Source: Saccharofermentans sp. (GTDB lineage Bacteria > Bacillota > Clostridia > Saccharofermentanales > Saccharofermentanaceae). From it: a stretch of 40,300 nucleotides of DNA. A model generated the notes under the pieces. It did not search any database. It was given only the letters and a program-made list of their open reading frames with translations, and had not been told where the DNA came from. Shown here piece after piece: positions 24,531 through 34,118 of the stretch (the stretch's first letter is position 1; every line of letters starts with the position of its first letter). The stretch is from the NCBI GenBank assembly GCA_024695505.1, contig JAILIB010000159.1, positions 1-40,300 of the forward strand, given 5' to 3'. Made by a program: the position numbers and the translations under genes.

Positions 24531-26792
24531 TCACCCTGTCGGATCGTTATCGTAAGACAGCGGATACCTGACGTGGTCAAAATCATCCATAACATGCCTG
24601 AAAACAGCGTTTATGGCTGATTTGTTGGATGCCTTTATAATGAAGCTCAGCCTGTATCTGCCCCTTAATTCGTATATCACCGCGGGTACAGGGCCGTAGA
24701 GTTCAAAACCGTAAGACTTGTCCTGGTAAGAAAGGAAATCCGAAAGGTAGTGATAAAGGTCCCTTCCCCTTTCCTGAAGAGCCGACTCGTCCTCGAGTGA
24801 GAGAACGATCTCTCCTATCGCCTTGAACGGAGGAAGGTTCATCTTCTGCCTGTAAGCTATCTCGGTATCGTAGAAAGCCCTGTAATCCTGCGTGCAGGCA
24901 TATCTGAACAAAGGATTCGAAGGATCATAGCTCTGAATGAAGACTTTACCGGGATCGTCACCTCTCCCCGCCCTTCCTGCAGCCTGTGTTATCAGCTGGA
25001 AGGCGCGCTCTGAAGCCTTGTAAGACGAAGCGGATATCATGAGATCCGCGCCTAACACGCCAACGACCGTACAGTCAGGAAAATCTAGGCCTTTTGCGAT
25101 CATCTGCGTACCTATGAGGATAGAAGCCTCCTTGCGGGCAAAGCTTTCGATTATCTCCCTGTGAGCGCCAGGCGACACGGTCGTGTCCTGGTCCATCCTC
25201 AACACCTTTTCATGAGGGAATACTTCCTGGAGTAATGTCTCAAGCTGCTGCGTGCCGAAGCCTGCCTTGGTGAAATGCTTGCAGCCGCAGAAAGAACACT
25301 GGGCCTCCGAGGCGTTGATCATGTATCCGCAGTAATGGCATATCAGGCTCTGGGAACCCGTTCTCCTGTTATTATGGAGCGTCATTCCGACAGAACAGTT
25401 AACGCAGCTGACGGGCTTTCCGCAATCCTCGCATACAAGAGTCCTTGCATATCCCCTTCTGTTCAGGAATAAAAGGACCTGCTTCTTTTGCGAGAAGGCA
25501 ACCGCCATAGCCTGTCTCAAAGGGATCGAAAGGATGTCGCCCGCACCGAGCTTTACCTGTTCCTTCATGTCAACTGGAACGATCTCGGGAAGCTTTGCTG
25601 CCGACCTTGCGCGCGTTTTCAATTCGATAAGGTCATAGACTTTTTTATCTGCCGCATAAAAGCTTTCGACAGAAGGCGTAGCAGAACCCAGTATCAGGGA
25701 TGCTCCGTTCCTGTTTGCCCTCATCCTCGCAATGTCTTTTGCGGAATACCTAGGATGCGATTCGGATTTATATGAACCGTCATGTTCCTCGTCTATTATG
25801 ATGAGCTTGATGTTTTCAGCCGGCGCGAAGATCCCGCTCCTTGGAGCAACAACGACCTTTGCCCTGCCGGTCCTTATCATTTCCCACTGTGAGAACCTCT
25901 GTCTGTCGGTAAGCCTGCTGTGAAGCACAGCGACCACGCCTCCGAGGCGCCCCTTGATCCAGCTTATCGTCTGAGGCGTCAAAGAGATCTCCGGGACAAG
26001 GTAAAGTACCGTTCCACCGTTATCTATGACATTCTGCGCGCACTTGAGATAGACCTCAGTCTTGCCGCTTCCGGTAATGCCGAACAGAAGATGCGTTCCT
26101 GGAACTATCTCGCCGTTTTCACCTACTATCTTCTTTACGGCTTCCTTCTGCTCGTCATTCAGGTCATAAGTCTCGGAGAATTTGCCGTCCACAGGTATAT
26201 CATCCAAAATATCACTGCTTTCTACCGAATCGCAGATCTCCTTCGTAAACCTGATAAGGCCCTTCTCTTCTACCGCATTAACCTGAGCCGATGAAGCAGA
26301 TACCGCAGTCTGAAGTTCCTTCCTGCTGCATTTGCCGCTCTTAAGAAGATATTCGAGTATATTGGCGTGAACCGCTGATCTGAGCGTTCCCGAAGAAAGG
26401 ACAGCTTCGGCCGTCTCTTTATCCGTTATCTCCGTAAATACCTCTGTCGGGCTCTTATGATGTTCAACACAAGAGGGCACCATCAGTTCGATGATGTCCC
26501 CCTTAGTGCAGTTGAATCTTTCCGATAACGTATCGACAAGTTCCAGCAGGTCTTTGGTAAGCACAGGATAATCGACTATAAGGCTCTTTATCTCCTTGAT
26601 GCCTTTTATCCCTTTTCCCGCATCTTCCGACACGGACATGACGACCGCGGACCTTGTCTTATTCCCGAACCCGAAAGGCACGTTGCAAAACGATCCCGGG
26701 AAGACCTTACCGTTAAGTCCTTCCGGTATCTTATACGTGAACTGGCGGTCGGTCTCTCTGACAGCGCCTCTTAAGATAACGCTGCAATACAT
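24531..26792 (-). CDS. priA: Primosomal protein N', replication restart helicase (753 aa)
   Basis: PriA restarts stalled forks and loads the replicative helicase. It has an N-terminal 3'-DNA binding domain, then a superfamily 2 helicase: Walker A FGITGSGKTEVY (near 238-248), DEEH box IIIDEEHDGSYK, and the C-terminal motif QAAGRAGRG. The zinc-binding region shows paired cysteines (CEDCGKPVSCVNC and CHYCGY...CSFCGC). The start is set at ATG 26792, with GGAGG six bases before it inside the polC tail; the GTG three bases earlier is too close. It overlaps the polC stop by one base, so the two replication genes are coupled. Confidence 0.96.
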   Translation of the reverse strand: MYCSVILRGAVRETDRQFTYKIPEGLNGKVFPGSFCNVPFGFGNKTRSAVVMSVSEDAGKGIKGIKEIKSLIVDYPVLTKDLLELVDTLSERFNCTKGDIIELMVPSCVEHHKSPTEVFTEITDKETAEAVLSSGTLRSAVHANILEYLLKSGKCSRKELQTAVSASSAQVNAVEEKGLIRFTKEICDSVESSDILDDIPVDGKFSETYDLNDEQKEAVKKIVGENGEIVPGTHLLFGITGSGKTEVYLKCAQNVIDNGGTVLYLVPEISLTPQTISWIKGRLGGVVAVLHSRLTDRQRFSQWEMIRTGRAKVVVAPRSGIFAPAENIKLIIIDEEHDGSYKSESHPRYSAKDIARMRANRNGASLILGSATPSVESFYAADKKVYDLIELKTRARSAAKLPEIVPVDMKEQVKLGAGDILSIPLRQAMAVAFSQKKQVLLFLNRRGYARTLVCEDCGKPVSCVNCSVGMTLHNNRRTGSQSLICHYCGYMINASEAQCSFCGCKHFTKAGFGTQQLETLLQEVFPHEKVLRMDQDTTVSPGAHREIIESFARKEASILIGTQMIAKGLDFPDCTVVGVLGADLMISASSYKASERAFQLITQAAGRAGRGDDPGKVFIQSYDPSNPLFRYACTQDYRAFYDTEIAYRQKMNLPPFKAIGEIVLSLEDESALQERGRDLYHYLSDFLSYQDKSYGFELYGPVPAVIYELRGRYRLSFIIKASNKSAINAVFRHVMDDFDHVRYPLSYDNDPTG

Positions 26793-29700
26793 CACATACC
26801 TCCGAACAGGTCATCAAGCGACATCTGTGCGCTCTCCGGCAGATCGTCCAATATTCCTCCGTATGCTACTAGCTTCTCGGTAACCGACTGACCCAATCCA
26901 GTTCTCTTCATGAAATCATCACGGTTCTTGAACGGGCCGTCGGCTCTTGCCTTCTCAATGGCTTCACCGTTCGCAGGCGATACGGAAGGAATCGCGCAGA
27001 AAGGAGGTCTTATGAGCTTCGGACCTGCTTTTGCGAACTTGGTACCGAGCGAATCCTCAAGAGTGATCGGAGCAAAAGTTATGCCTCTTGCATACATCTC
27101 CTCAACCAGCTCGTAGAAATAGTACTTGAGCTTGGTATTGGGATCGCCCTTGGCATGCATCTCCTCATTAAGCTCGATCCTTCTCTCCTTAACCTTTTCG
27201 GGTCCGCTGCACATGTCCTCTGCATTGAACAGACCTTCGCCTCTGTGGGTAAAGAACGAGCAGTAGTATTCCTCAGGATAGTAGACCTTGAACCATGCAA
27301 CTCTCAAGGATGAGATCGCATAAGCGGCAGCATGTGCCTTCGGGAACATGTACTTGATCTTCTGGCACGATTCAATGTACCAGTCAGGCACGCCGCAGGA
27401 TTTCATCTCCTCAACGTATTCAGGCCATTTCTCAACCTTGCCTGCGGCAACCTTACCCTTACGTACGCCTTCCATGATGTCGAAAGCGTCCTTGTTGGGA
27501 AGTCCCCAGTAGATAAGGCTCGTCATGATGGAGTCACGGCATCCGATAACCGAGTTAAGGTCACACGTACCGTCCCTGATAAGCTCCTGGGCATTGCCTG
27601 TCCATACGTCAGTACCGTGTGAGAGTCCCATGAGCTGAACAAGGTCGTAGAATCTCGTCGGCTTCGTCTCCTTGATCATTCCGCGCGCCATGTTCGTTCC
27701 GAGCTCGGAAAGGCCTAAAGTTGCAGCTCCTGCATCGGTTGCTTCGATCGGGAAACCCAGGGCATCCGTACTCTGAAGAAGGCTCATTACCTTTTCGTCA
27801 GGGATCGGGATGTCCGTTATCGTTACGCCCGTGATATCACTGAGCATTCGAAGAACCGTAGGATCTGCGTGACCCAGGATATCGAGCTTCAGGATTGTGT
27901 CGTGCATCGCACGGAAGTCGAAATGCGTTGTTATTATTCCGCCGTCCGTTTTGTTTGCCGGGAACTGGATGGGAGTGAACTCATAGATATCCATTTCCTT
28001 GGCGATAACGACGATACCGCCCGGATGCTGTGATGTTGTTCTCTTAACGCCGATTATGTCTCTGGACATGAAAGCAAGATGTGCCTGGGTAAAGGGTTCT
28101 CCCTTCTCCTCGCATATCTTGCGGCAGACGCCGTACGCATTCTTATCCTGGTAAGCGCCGATCGTACCCGCTTTGAATGTGTGCGTACCGCCGAAGAGCA
28201 CGCCTACATAAGCGTGAGCTCTCGGCTGATATTCACCGGAAAAGTTAAGATCGATATCAGGCTGCTTGTCTCCCTTGAATCCGAGGAACGTCTCAAACGG
28301 GATGTCCTGTCCGTCAGGGATCAGCTTTTCACCGCACTCGGGACAGTTCTTGGGCGGCAGATCGTAACCGGAACCGTATTTACCGCTGTTATCGAACTCG
28401 GCATAGTTGCACTTCGGGCACCTGTAATGCGGAGGCAGCGGATTAACTTCGGAGATACCGCACATCGTAGCGGCAAACGAAGATCCGACTGAACCTCTCG
28501 AGCCTACTACGTAACCGTCATTATTGGACTTCTTAACGAGCCTGTACGCGATATAGTACATGATCGCATAACCGTTACCAATGATGGATTCAAGCTCACG
28601 GTCAAGTCTCGCCTTAACGACTTCGTTGAGGACGCCGTTGTGACGGTACAGTCTGTTTGCCTTTGTATAAGCTATGTCTCTGACGTCTGCAGCGGCTCTT
28701 GCGATCTGCGGCGGATAAGATCCGTCCGGGAAAGGCTTGATGCCGAACTCGATCAGATCGGCGATCTTGTTGGTGTTGTCGATTACGACTTCTTCAGCTT
28801 TCTCTTCACCAAGATAAGCAAACTCATCGAGCATCTCCTGCGTGTTCCTGAAATACAGATCACTCTGCATCTCGGCATCATCAAAGCCCATGCTCATCAG
28901 CATGTATTTTCTGTACATGCCGTCTTCCTTGTTGAGGAAATGCGAGTCTGTCGTGGCACATACAGGCATGTTGTGATCATCGGCGGTCTCAACAAGAAGT
29001 TCGTCGATTATCCTGATGTCGTCCACATCCAACGGAACATTGCTGCCATACTTGGCTGGAGCCTGCCTCGTTAAGAACATGTTGTTGCACAGCGGCTGGA
29101 TCTCAACGTAATCATAAAGGCTCAGAATCTTCCTGAACTCATCTGATTCATTGAGGATCTTTCTGGTCAGCACTCTGTCCTTATTGCTGTTAACGTATGT
29201 CTTCAACACATAACGGTACAGCTCTCCGTCCACGCAGGCGCCCCCGACGATAATGCCGGACTTGAAGTACTTAAGAAGGCTCTTCGGAGTCCTCGGTCTC
29301 TTGGAGAAATAATGTATCTGCGATTCGGATACGATACGGTACAGGTTATAAAGTCCCATGTTGGATCGCGCCAGATAAATGATGTGGTACGTCGGCGTTA
29401 CCTGCAGACCGGTGATCTTATCTTTTTCCGCCGCTTTGATCTTACCGGGAGTATAGTGTCCTGATGCATAGTTTATGGACAGCGCATCAGCCGTTCCTGC
29501 ATCCTTAAGGCATGCAACAAGACAGGATGCTGACTTATAGCAAGCTTCAAACATCTCGTCATGGGAGTCGCCTGTAGCTGTATATGTGAATCCTGCGCCT
29601 TTCGATGCAAGGAGTTCGTCAACGGTCTTGAACTCACCCTTGAAATAAGTCTCAAGGATATCCTCATCACTCGTTGCAGGCATAAGGAACTTGTGCCTGT

Positions 29701-31729
29701 AGTAAACGTGATCTTCGATGTTGATGCCGTAACCGGCGCGGCGCAGGAATGCGAGCGTGGTAAAGATATCGGGACCGGTGATGTATGAGTCGCCTATGAA
29801 TTCGAGGAGCTCGCCCATTGCAAAATAGGAATCACAGGGCTCTCCTGTACCCGGATAGATCACGTCATCAAAATCGGCATAGAAATCCGCGACATGCTCA
29901 TAAACAAGTTCTGAGGGAACGACTTCATCCTCGCCGTCAGCATATTCGCCGTTGATATCAAGCTCGGCATTCAAAGTCTTCCCCAAAGGCTCATGAGGTT
30001 CCGTTACCTTGGCGGCGATGGCCTCGTCACTGAGCTTTTCCGGGAATTCGGATTCGTCCCAGAGCGACTTGTCGATATCGTGGGACGCAAACTCCATTGC
30101 ATCCTGCTCGGACTCGCCTTCCTCGGCGGGCCTTAAAGCCTTGTAACCTTTGAGTCTGTACTTGGATGCGCATACAGATATGAAAGTATCCCTTAATGCA
30201 TCGTCACCATTCCTCTTGATGGTTATGGAAACAAAAGATCCTACCGCCTTGGGCTTTTCAAGGAAATCCAGCGCAGCATCCTCATCACCGTCAGCTTTCT
30301 TAAAGTACTTATCGTTCTTATAGTCATACGGAAGATTATAAAAGACCGTGGGACCGTCATCGGCAAGATAGCCCTCACATCCGAGGATACACTTGATCGG
30401 AGCTTCACCTGTTTCTTTGCGCTTCTTGTTGATGCTTTTAGCCGCTTCAAAAACATGCGGGAAGGCCTGGACCACACCGTGATCCGTTACGGCGCACGCA
30501 GAGTGGCCGAAGCTTGCTGCAAGCTTGATAAGATCAGCAGGGTCAGTCGTAGCATCACTCTCGCTCATCTTGGTGTGGACATGGAGCTCGACACGCTTTC
30601 TTTCTGCGTTGTCTTTTCTTCCTGCGGGTTTCTCTGCAGGGAAAGCACCGTTGACCTTGAACTGTATCTCGCCCGAAAAAGAGTCTTTCTCACAGTTACC
30701 CTGAAGGCCGACATATCCGCCCTTCTCAAACTTCTTCTGGAAGCCGTCGGCTTCTTCGGGTTTGAGGAAAGCAATGCATGAGATACCGTCGGTATCGTCA
30801 AAGCAGTTGAACTTGGTGATTACGGATTTGCCACTCTTGGTCAGCCTTAATTCATCGGAGATCTGTATGCGTCCGATAATGTTGACATCCATCTCGCCAA
30901 GCGTGAGATTCTTGATCTTCATCGTTACGGCCTGTTTCTTGACCTTACCGAAAACGATATCTTCAGCCTGGGCGTTTTTGGAATAATCAAAATTACCCTT
31001 GTTTTCTTCCTTTGCTTCTTTTTGGACCTGCTTAGCCTTATAAGCCCATGAGTCCTTATTGGAAGCAGCATCCGTATCTTCGGCAAAGACTTCGGTCTCG
31101 GTCTTTTTCTTCTTGCCCTTCTTGGCAGGAGTCTTGCCGTAGTTTCCGTCAAACTCTTCATAAGTTCCTGACTCGATGGCCCTTATGATATCGTCTTCCG
31201 GCGAATACTCATCAAGATCGGAAGTGACACACAGCACCTTTATCTCATAAGCTTCGGACGGTATCCTGCAGCATGCATATACCGCGTTGGCAAAAGCCGA
31301 TGAAAGATCATACTTGCCGCCGGGACCGACCATGCTGTCCCACCAGCCGGGTACGACCAGTTCGATTCCGTCGTTATGATCTACTCTTACATAATCGACA
31401 AAACCCTTAAGGCTTGCTGCTCCGTCACGCTTGACCATGTAGAGCAAAAGCTTCTCAAGTCCGTCGATGTAAGATCCGATATCGCCGTCCCTGCATTCTT
31501 CAAATACGAAATTGATCCTGAATCCGAAATCAGTCTCAAGGTCCTCCAAAAATTCCGCAGCATCATTACCGTGTGTAAGGCTTGATACTCCGTTAAGCTT
31601 AAGTTCTATGAGTCCCCTGTTCTTGTAGATGTCGACCTTATGGACGGTGATACCGTCAAGGCCTTTGTATTCACGTTTGCCGCTGTTTAATTCAAACAGT
31701 TCGGTCAGTTTTGTTTCTTTCTTCTCCAA
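26792..31729 (-). CDS. polC: DNA polymerase III PolC with degenerate exonuclease domain (1645 aa)
   Basis: This is the Gram-positive replicative polymerase. It has an N-terminal domain (1-180), a Lys/Glu-rich linker (195-250), an OB fold (about 265-365), a PHP domain in two parts (380-460 and 775-935) and a polymerase core. The zinc site is Cys1104, Cys1107, Cys1129 and Cys1132. The catalytic aspartates are Asp1158 and Asp1160 (PDIDLNFSGE) and Asp1283 (KLDILGH). The inserted exonuclease region (about 465-770) is enlarged and its catalytic residues are mostly lost: D and E of FDxET become Ser501 and Thr503, the second Asp becomes Thr657, and the last Asp becomes Glu728 after His723. The PHP ligands are all present: H383, H385, D392, H417, E452, H782, C832, D928, H930. 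Family PolC is about 1430-1470 residues. The start is a TTG at 31729, inside the end of ispG (38-base overlap). Confidence 0.96.
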   Translation of the reverse strand: MEKKETKLTELFELNSGKREYKGLDGITVHKVDIYKNRGLIELKLNGVSSLTHGNDAAEFLEDLETDFGFRINFVFEECRDGDIGSYIDGLEKLLLYMVKRDGAASLKGFVDYVRVDHNDGIELVVPGWWDSMVGPGGKYDLSSAFANAVYACCRIPSEAYEIKVLCVTSDLDEYSPEDDIIRAIESGTYEEFDGNYGKTPAKKGKKKKTETEVFAEDTDAASNKDSWAYKAKQVQKEAKEENKGNFDYSKNAQAEDIVFGKVKKQAVTMKIKNLTLGEMDVNIIGRIQISDELRLTKSGKSVITKFNCFDDTDGISCIAFLKPEEADGFQKKFEKGGYVGLQGNCEKDSFSGEIQFKVNGAFPAEKPAGRKDNAERKRVELHVHTKMSESDATTDPADLIKLAASFGHSACAVTDHGVVQAFPHVFEAAKSINKKRKETGEAPIKCILGCEGYLADDGPTVFYNLPYDYKNDKYFKKADGDEDAALDFLEKPKAVGSFVSITIKRNGDDALRDTFISVCASKYRLKGYKALRPAEEGESEQDAMEFASHDIDKSLWDESEFPEKLSDEAIAAKVTEPHEPLGKTLNAELDINGEYADGEDEVVPSELVYEHVADFYADFDDVIYPGTGEPCDSYFAMGELLEFIGDSYITGPDIFTTLAFLRRAGYGINIEDHVYYRHKFLMPATSDEDILETYFKGEFKTVDELLASKGAGFTYTATGDSHDEMFEACYKSASCLVACLKDAGTADALSINYASGHYTPGKIKAAEKDKITGLQVTPTYHIIYLARSNMGLYNLYRIVSESQIHYFSKRPRTPKSLLKYFKSGIIVGGACVDGELYRYVLKTYVNSNKDRVLTRKILNESDEFRKILSLYDYVEIQPLCNNMFLTRQAPAKYGSNVPLDVDDIRIIDELLVETADDHNMPVCATTDSHFLNKEDGMYRKYMLMSMGFDDAEMQSDLYFRNTQEMLDEFAYLGEEKAEEVVIDNTNKIADLIEFGIKPFPDGSYPPQIARAAADVRDIAYTKANRLYRHNGVLNEVVKARLDRELESIIGNGYAIMYYIAYRLVKKSNNDGYVVGSRGSVGSSFAATMCGISEVNPLPPHYRCPKCNYAEFDNSGKYGSGYDLPPKNCPECGEKLIPDGQDIPFETFLGFKGDKQPDIDLNFSGEYQPRAHAYVGVLFGGTHTFKAGTIGAYQDKNAYGVCRKICEEKGEPFTQAHLAFMSRDIIGVKRTTSQHPGGIVVIAKEMDIYEFTPIQFPANKTDGGIITTHFDFRAMHDTILKLDILGHADPTVLRMLSDITGVTITDIPIPDEKVMSLLQSTDALGFPIEATDAGAATLGLSELGTNMARGMIKETKPTRFYDLVQLMGLSHGTDVWTGNAQELIRDGTCDLNSVIGCRDSIMTSLIYWGLPNKDAFDIMEGVRKGKVAAGKVEKWPEYVEEMKSCGVPDWYIESCQKIKYMFPKAHAAAYAISSLRVAWFKVYYPEEYYCSFFTHRGEGLFNAEDMCSGPEKVKERRIELNEEMHAKGDPNTKLKYYFYELVEEMYARGITFAPITLEDSLGTKFAKAGPKLIRPPFCAIPSVSPANGEAIEKARADGPFKNRDDFMKRTGLGQSVTEKLVAYGGILDDLPESAQMSLDDLFGGM

Positions 31730-32762
31730 CTCTTATTACTTCCTTTACAAATTCGTCTACAGCAGTCTTTGCAGGTATCTTACGGACCGGGACGCCCTTC
31801 TCGAAAAGAAGGAATTCGTCCTTTCCGCCTGCAAGCCCGATGTCACATTCCCTTGCTTCTCCGGGGCCGTTTACGACGCATCCCATGACCGCTACCTTGA
31901 GGTTGTACGGAAGACGGGAGATCTTCTCCTCGATCTTTCCGGCAAGCTCTATGAGCGGTACCTGCGTCCTACCGCATGTGGGACAGGAAATAAAAGTTAT
32001 GCCTTCGTCACGGAGGCCGAGTGCTCTGAGTATCGATTTGGCGCAATAGACTTCTTCAACAGGATCGCCTGTCAAAGATACCCTTATGGTGTCTCCGATG
32101 CCTTCTGCAAGGAGGGTTCCGATACCTACAGCTGATTTGATCGTACCTTCCTTGACCGTGCCTGCTTCGGTGACTCCCAGATGGAGAGGATAATCACACA
32201 TCTTAGACAGCGTCCTGTAAGTTTCAATGGTGAGCCTGGGAGATGAAGACTTTATGGATATGACGATGTTGTCAAAATCCTGGTCTTCAAGGAGCTTTAC
32301 CGCTCCCAATGCGCTCTCAGTCATGGCATCGGCGTTGACTTCGCCGTACTTGGCAAGTATCTCCCTTGAGATCGAACCGGAATTGACTCCGACCCTGATC
32401 GGGAGGCCTCTCTCCTTACAGCAGTCAGCTACAAGCTTAACCTTTTCAGGACCGCCGATGTTTCCCGGATTGATCCTGATCTTGGCTGCTCCGTTCTTTG
32501 CCGCCGCTATCGCAAGAGTGTAATCGAAATGAATGTCCGCAACGACGGGGATCGGTGAGTTTGCCGTGATCTCCTTCAAGGCTTCGGCTGCCTCAAGGTC
32601 AGGAATGGCAACTCTTGTGATGTCGCATCCTGCGTCCTTAAGTCTTGCTATCTGTTCAAGAGTAGCCTTCGCATCACGGGTATCCGTGTTGTTCATCGAC
32701 TGTATCTTTACAGAAGCGCCGCCGCCAACGGCGACACCGCCGATCAAAACCTTTCTGGTCAT
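31692..32762 (-). CDS. ispG: 4-hydroxy-3-methylbut-2-en-1-yl diphosphate synthase (356 aa)
   Basis: IspG (GcpE) is the [4Fe-4S] enzyme of the MEP isoprenoid pathway that makes HMBPP. The N-terminal TIM barrel begins VLIGGVAVGGGASVKIQSM. The cluster ligands lie in the C-terminal part: Cys260 and Cys263 (SCPTCGRTQ), Cys295 (VMGCVVNGPGE) and Glu302. The length is normal for the short bacterial form. AAGGAG precedes the ATG. It sits between rseP and polC, and its 3' end overlaps the polC start by 38 bases. Together with dxr upstream it puts two MEP enzymes in one operon, beside uppS, which uses the pathway product. Confidence 0.97.
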   Translation of the reverse strand: MTRKVLIGGVAVGGGASVKIQSMNNTDTRDAKATLEQIARLKDAGCDITRVAIPDLEAAEALKEITANSPIPVVADIHFDYTLAIAAAKNGAAKIRINPGNIGGPEKVKLVADCCKERGLPIRVGVNSGSISREILAKYGEVNADAMTESALGAVKLLEDQDFDNIVISIKSSSPRLTIETYRTLSKMCDYPLHLGVTEAGTVKEGTIKSAVGIGTLLAEGIGDTIRVSLTGDPVEEVYCAKSILRALGLRDEGITFISCPTCGRTQVPLIELAGKIEEKISRLPYNLKVAVMGCVVNGPGEARECDIGLAGGKDEFLLFEKGVPVRKIPAKTAVDEFVKEVIRVGEERNKTDRTV

Positions 32763-32780
32763 TAAGGTACTCCTTTTGTC

Positions 32781-34118
32781 TTAAGCGACAAAGATCCTGA
32801 TTATGTCTGAAGCGAACGCGAATATCACCAGTGCGATGAGCAAGAAGAAGCCCACGACGTTGATCACGTTCTCGGCTTTCTTGGAAAGCCGTCTGCCAAT
32901 TACCATCTCGACGACGATCAGAATGATCTGCACTCCGTCAAGTCCCGGAATCGGAAGAAGGTTTGTGAAGGTAAGGCCGATGGATATGATCCCGCAGATC
33001 ACGATCAGCATGTACACCTTCTCTCCGGTGTTGTCATCAACGTCTGCAACGACATCATTGACGACCGAAGTGACTCCCACAGGTCCCGATACCATATTAT
33101 AAACTTCTTCCTTGCCCGCAAAGACGTTGGAAATCGATTTATAGGACAACATGATGATGGTCATCGGCATCTTGGCCGCATAACCGAAAGCGCGGAAAAC
33201 ACGCTGTGCGTTGTTGGCAGGATACGCGATGAGCCTGAGGCCCCTGTCATTTGAATAAGTGATCATGGTCTTTATGCATTCCTTTTCCATGGTCACTCCG
33301 TTACGGACGAAGGTAAGCTTCATCGTATCGCCTTCGTTAAGCGTATCAAGGAACGCAACGAAATCCTCATCAGCTACGGATTTGCCGTCAACATGCGTCA
33401 GGTAATCGCCGATCTTCAGGACCGGCTTGCCGTTGTTCTGCTTCTCATCTACGTTAAGTATCTCCCAGCCGTTGTATTTACTGTCAGGAGTCTGATAAGT
33501 CGTAATGCCGAGCATCGGCCTGGTCTTGAGTTCCGGAATGAGGACGACGTCATATTTGTTTCCGTTTCCGGCAGACTTCAAAGTGACAGTAAGCTTGTCG
33601 GCTCTTGAGACTTCAGAATCGATCGCATAATAGAAATCGAGATACGTATAGACCTTGTGACCGTTAACCGCGGTGATCGTGTCTCCAACCGTATATTCCT
33701 GCGAATAAAGCTGCGAGCCTTTCGGAGCAACTGCGATATCAAGGCTTGTAAAGCCGGTTACCCAGAAGAGCACGGCAAAGATCAGGATGCCGAGAACAAC
33801 ATTCATGAAAGGGCCTGCCAGGGAAACTATCAGTCTCTTCCATCTCGGCTGGTTAATGAGAAGTTCAGGCGCGTCACCGTTTATGACTTCACCGTTCTCG
33901 TCAACGTCCGAAAACCTGACGTAGGCACCCAGCGGAATGAGCCTGATAGAATAATCAACGTCCTTTCTCCTCCAATGGATGAGCCTCGGACCGACAAAGA
34001 TGGAAACTTCAAATGCCTTTATCTTAAGAAGACATGCTGCCCAGAAGTGACCAAGCTCATGAATGGTCACCAGTAAGCCGAGCATTAAAATGACAACTAC
34101 TATACTCCAAACATTCAT
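32781..34118 (-). CDS. rseP: Site-2 intramembrane zinc metalloprotease RseP/RasP (445 aa)
   Basis: This is a membrane protease that cuts anti-sigma factors and signal-peptide remnants. The first helix holds HELGH at 20-24 (zinc and catalytic Glu). The third zinc ligand is Asp in NLLPIPGLDGVQ near residue 395; the usual GG after Asp is GV here. A PDZ region lies in the middle (about 130-290), with GDTITAVNGHKVY and a second PDZ-like stretch GDYLTHVDGKSV. The SLAGPFMNVVLGIL helix follows family pattern. At 445 residues it is in the long range for Firmicutes. The ATG overlaps dxr by four bases. Confidence 0.95.
   Translation of the reverse strand: MNVWSIVVVILMLGLLVTIHELGHFWAACLLKIKAFEVSIFVGPRLIHWRRKDVDYSIRLIPLGAYVRFSDVDENGEVINGDAPELLINQPRWKRLIVSLAGPFMNVVLGILIFAVLFWVTGFTSLDIAVAPKGSQLYSQEYTVGDTITAVNGHKVYTYLDFYYAIDSEVSRADKLTVTLKSAGNGNKYDVVLIPELKTRPMLGITTYQTPDSKYNGWEILNVDEKQNNGKPVLKIGDYLTHVDGKSVADEDFVAFLDTLNEGDTMKLTFVRNGVTMEKECIKTMITYSNDRGLRLIAYPANNAQRVFRAFGYAAKMPMTIIMLSYKSISNVFAGKEEVYNMVSGPVGVTSVVNDVVADVDDNTGEKVYMLIVICGIISIGLTFTNLLPIPGLDGVQIILIVVEMVIGRRLSKKAENVINVVGFFLLIALVIFAFASDIIRIFVA

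Noticed and set aside
25165..25190. Inverted repeat GACACG/CGTGTC within priA
   Set aside because: It is inside a conserved coding stretch of the helicase and has a two-base loop; likely chance, although it echoes the pyrH repeat arms.
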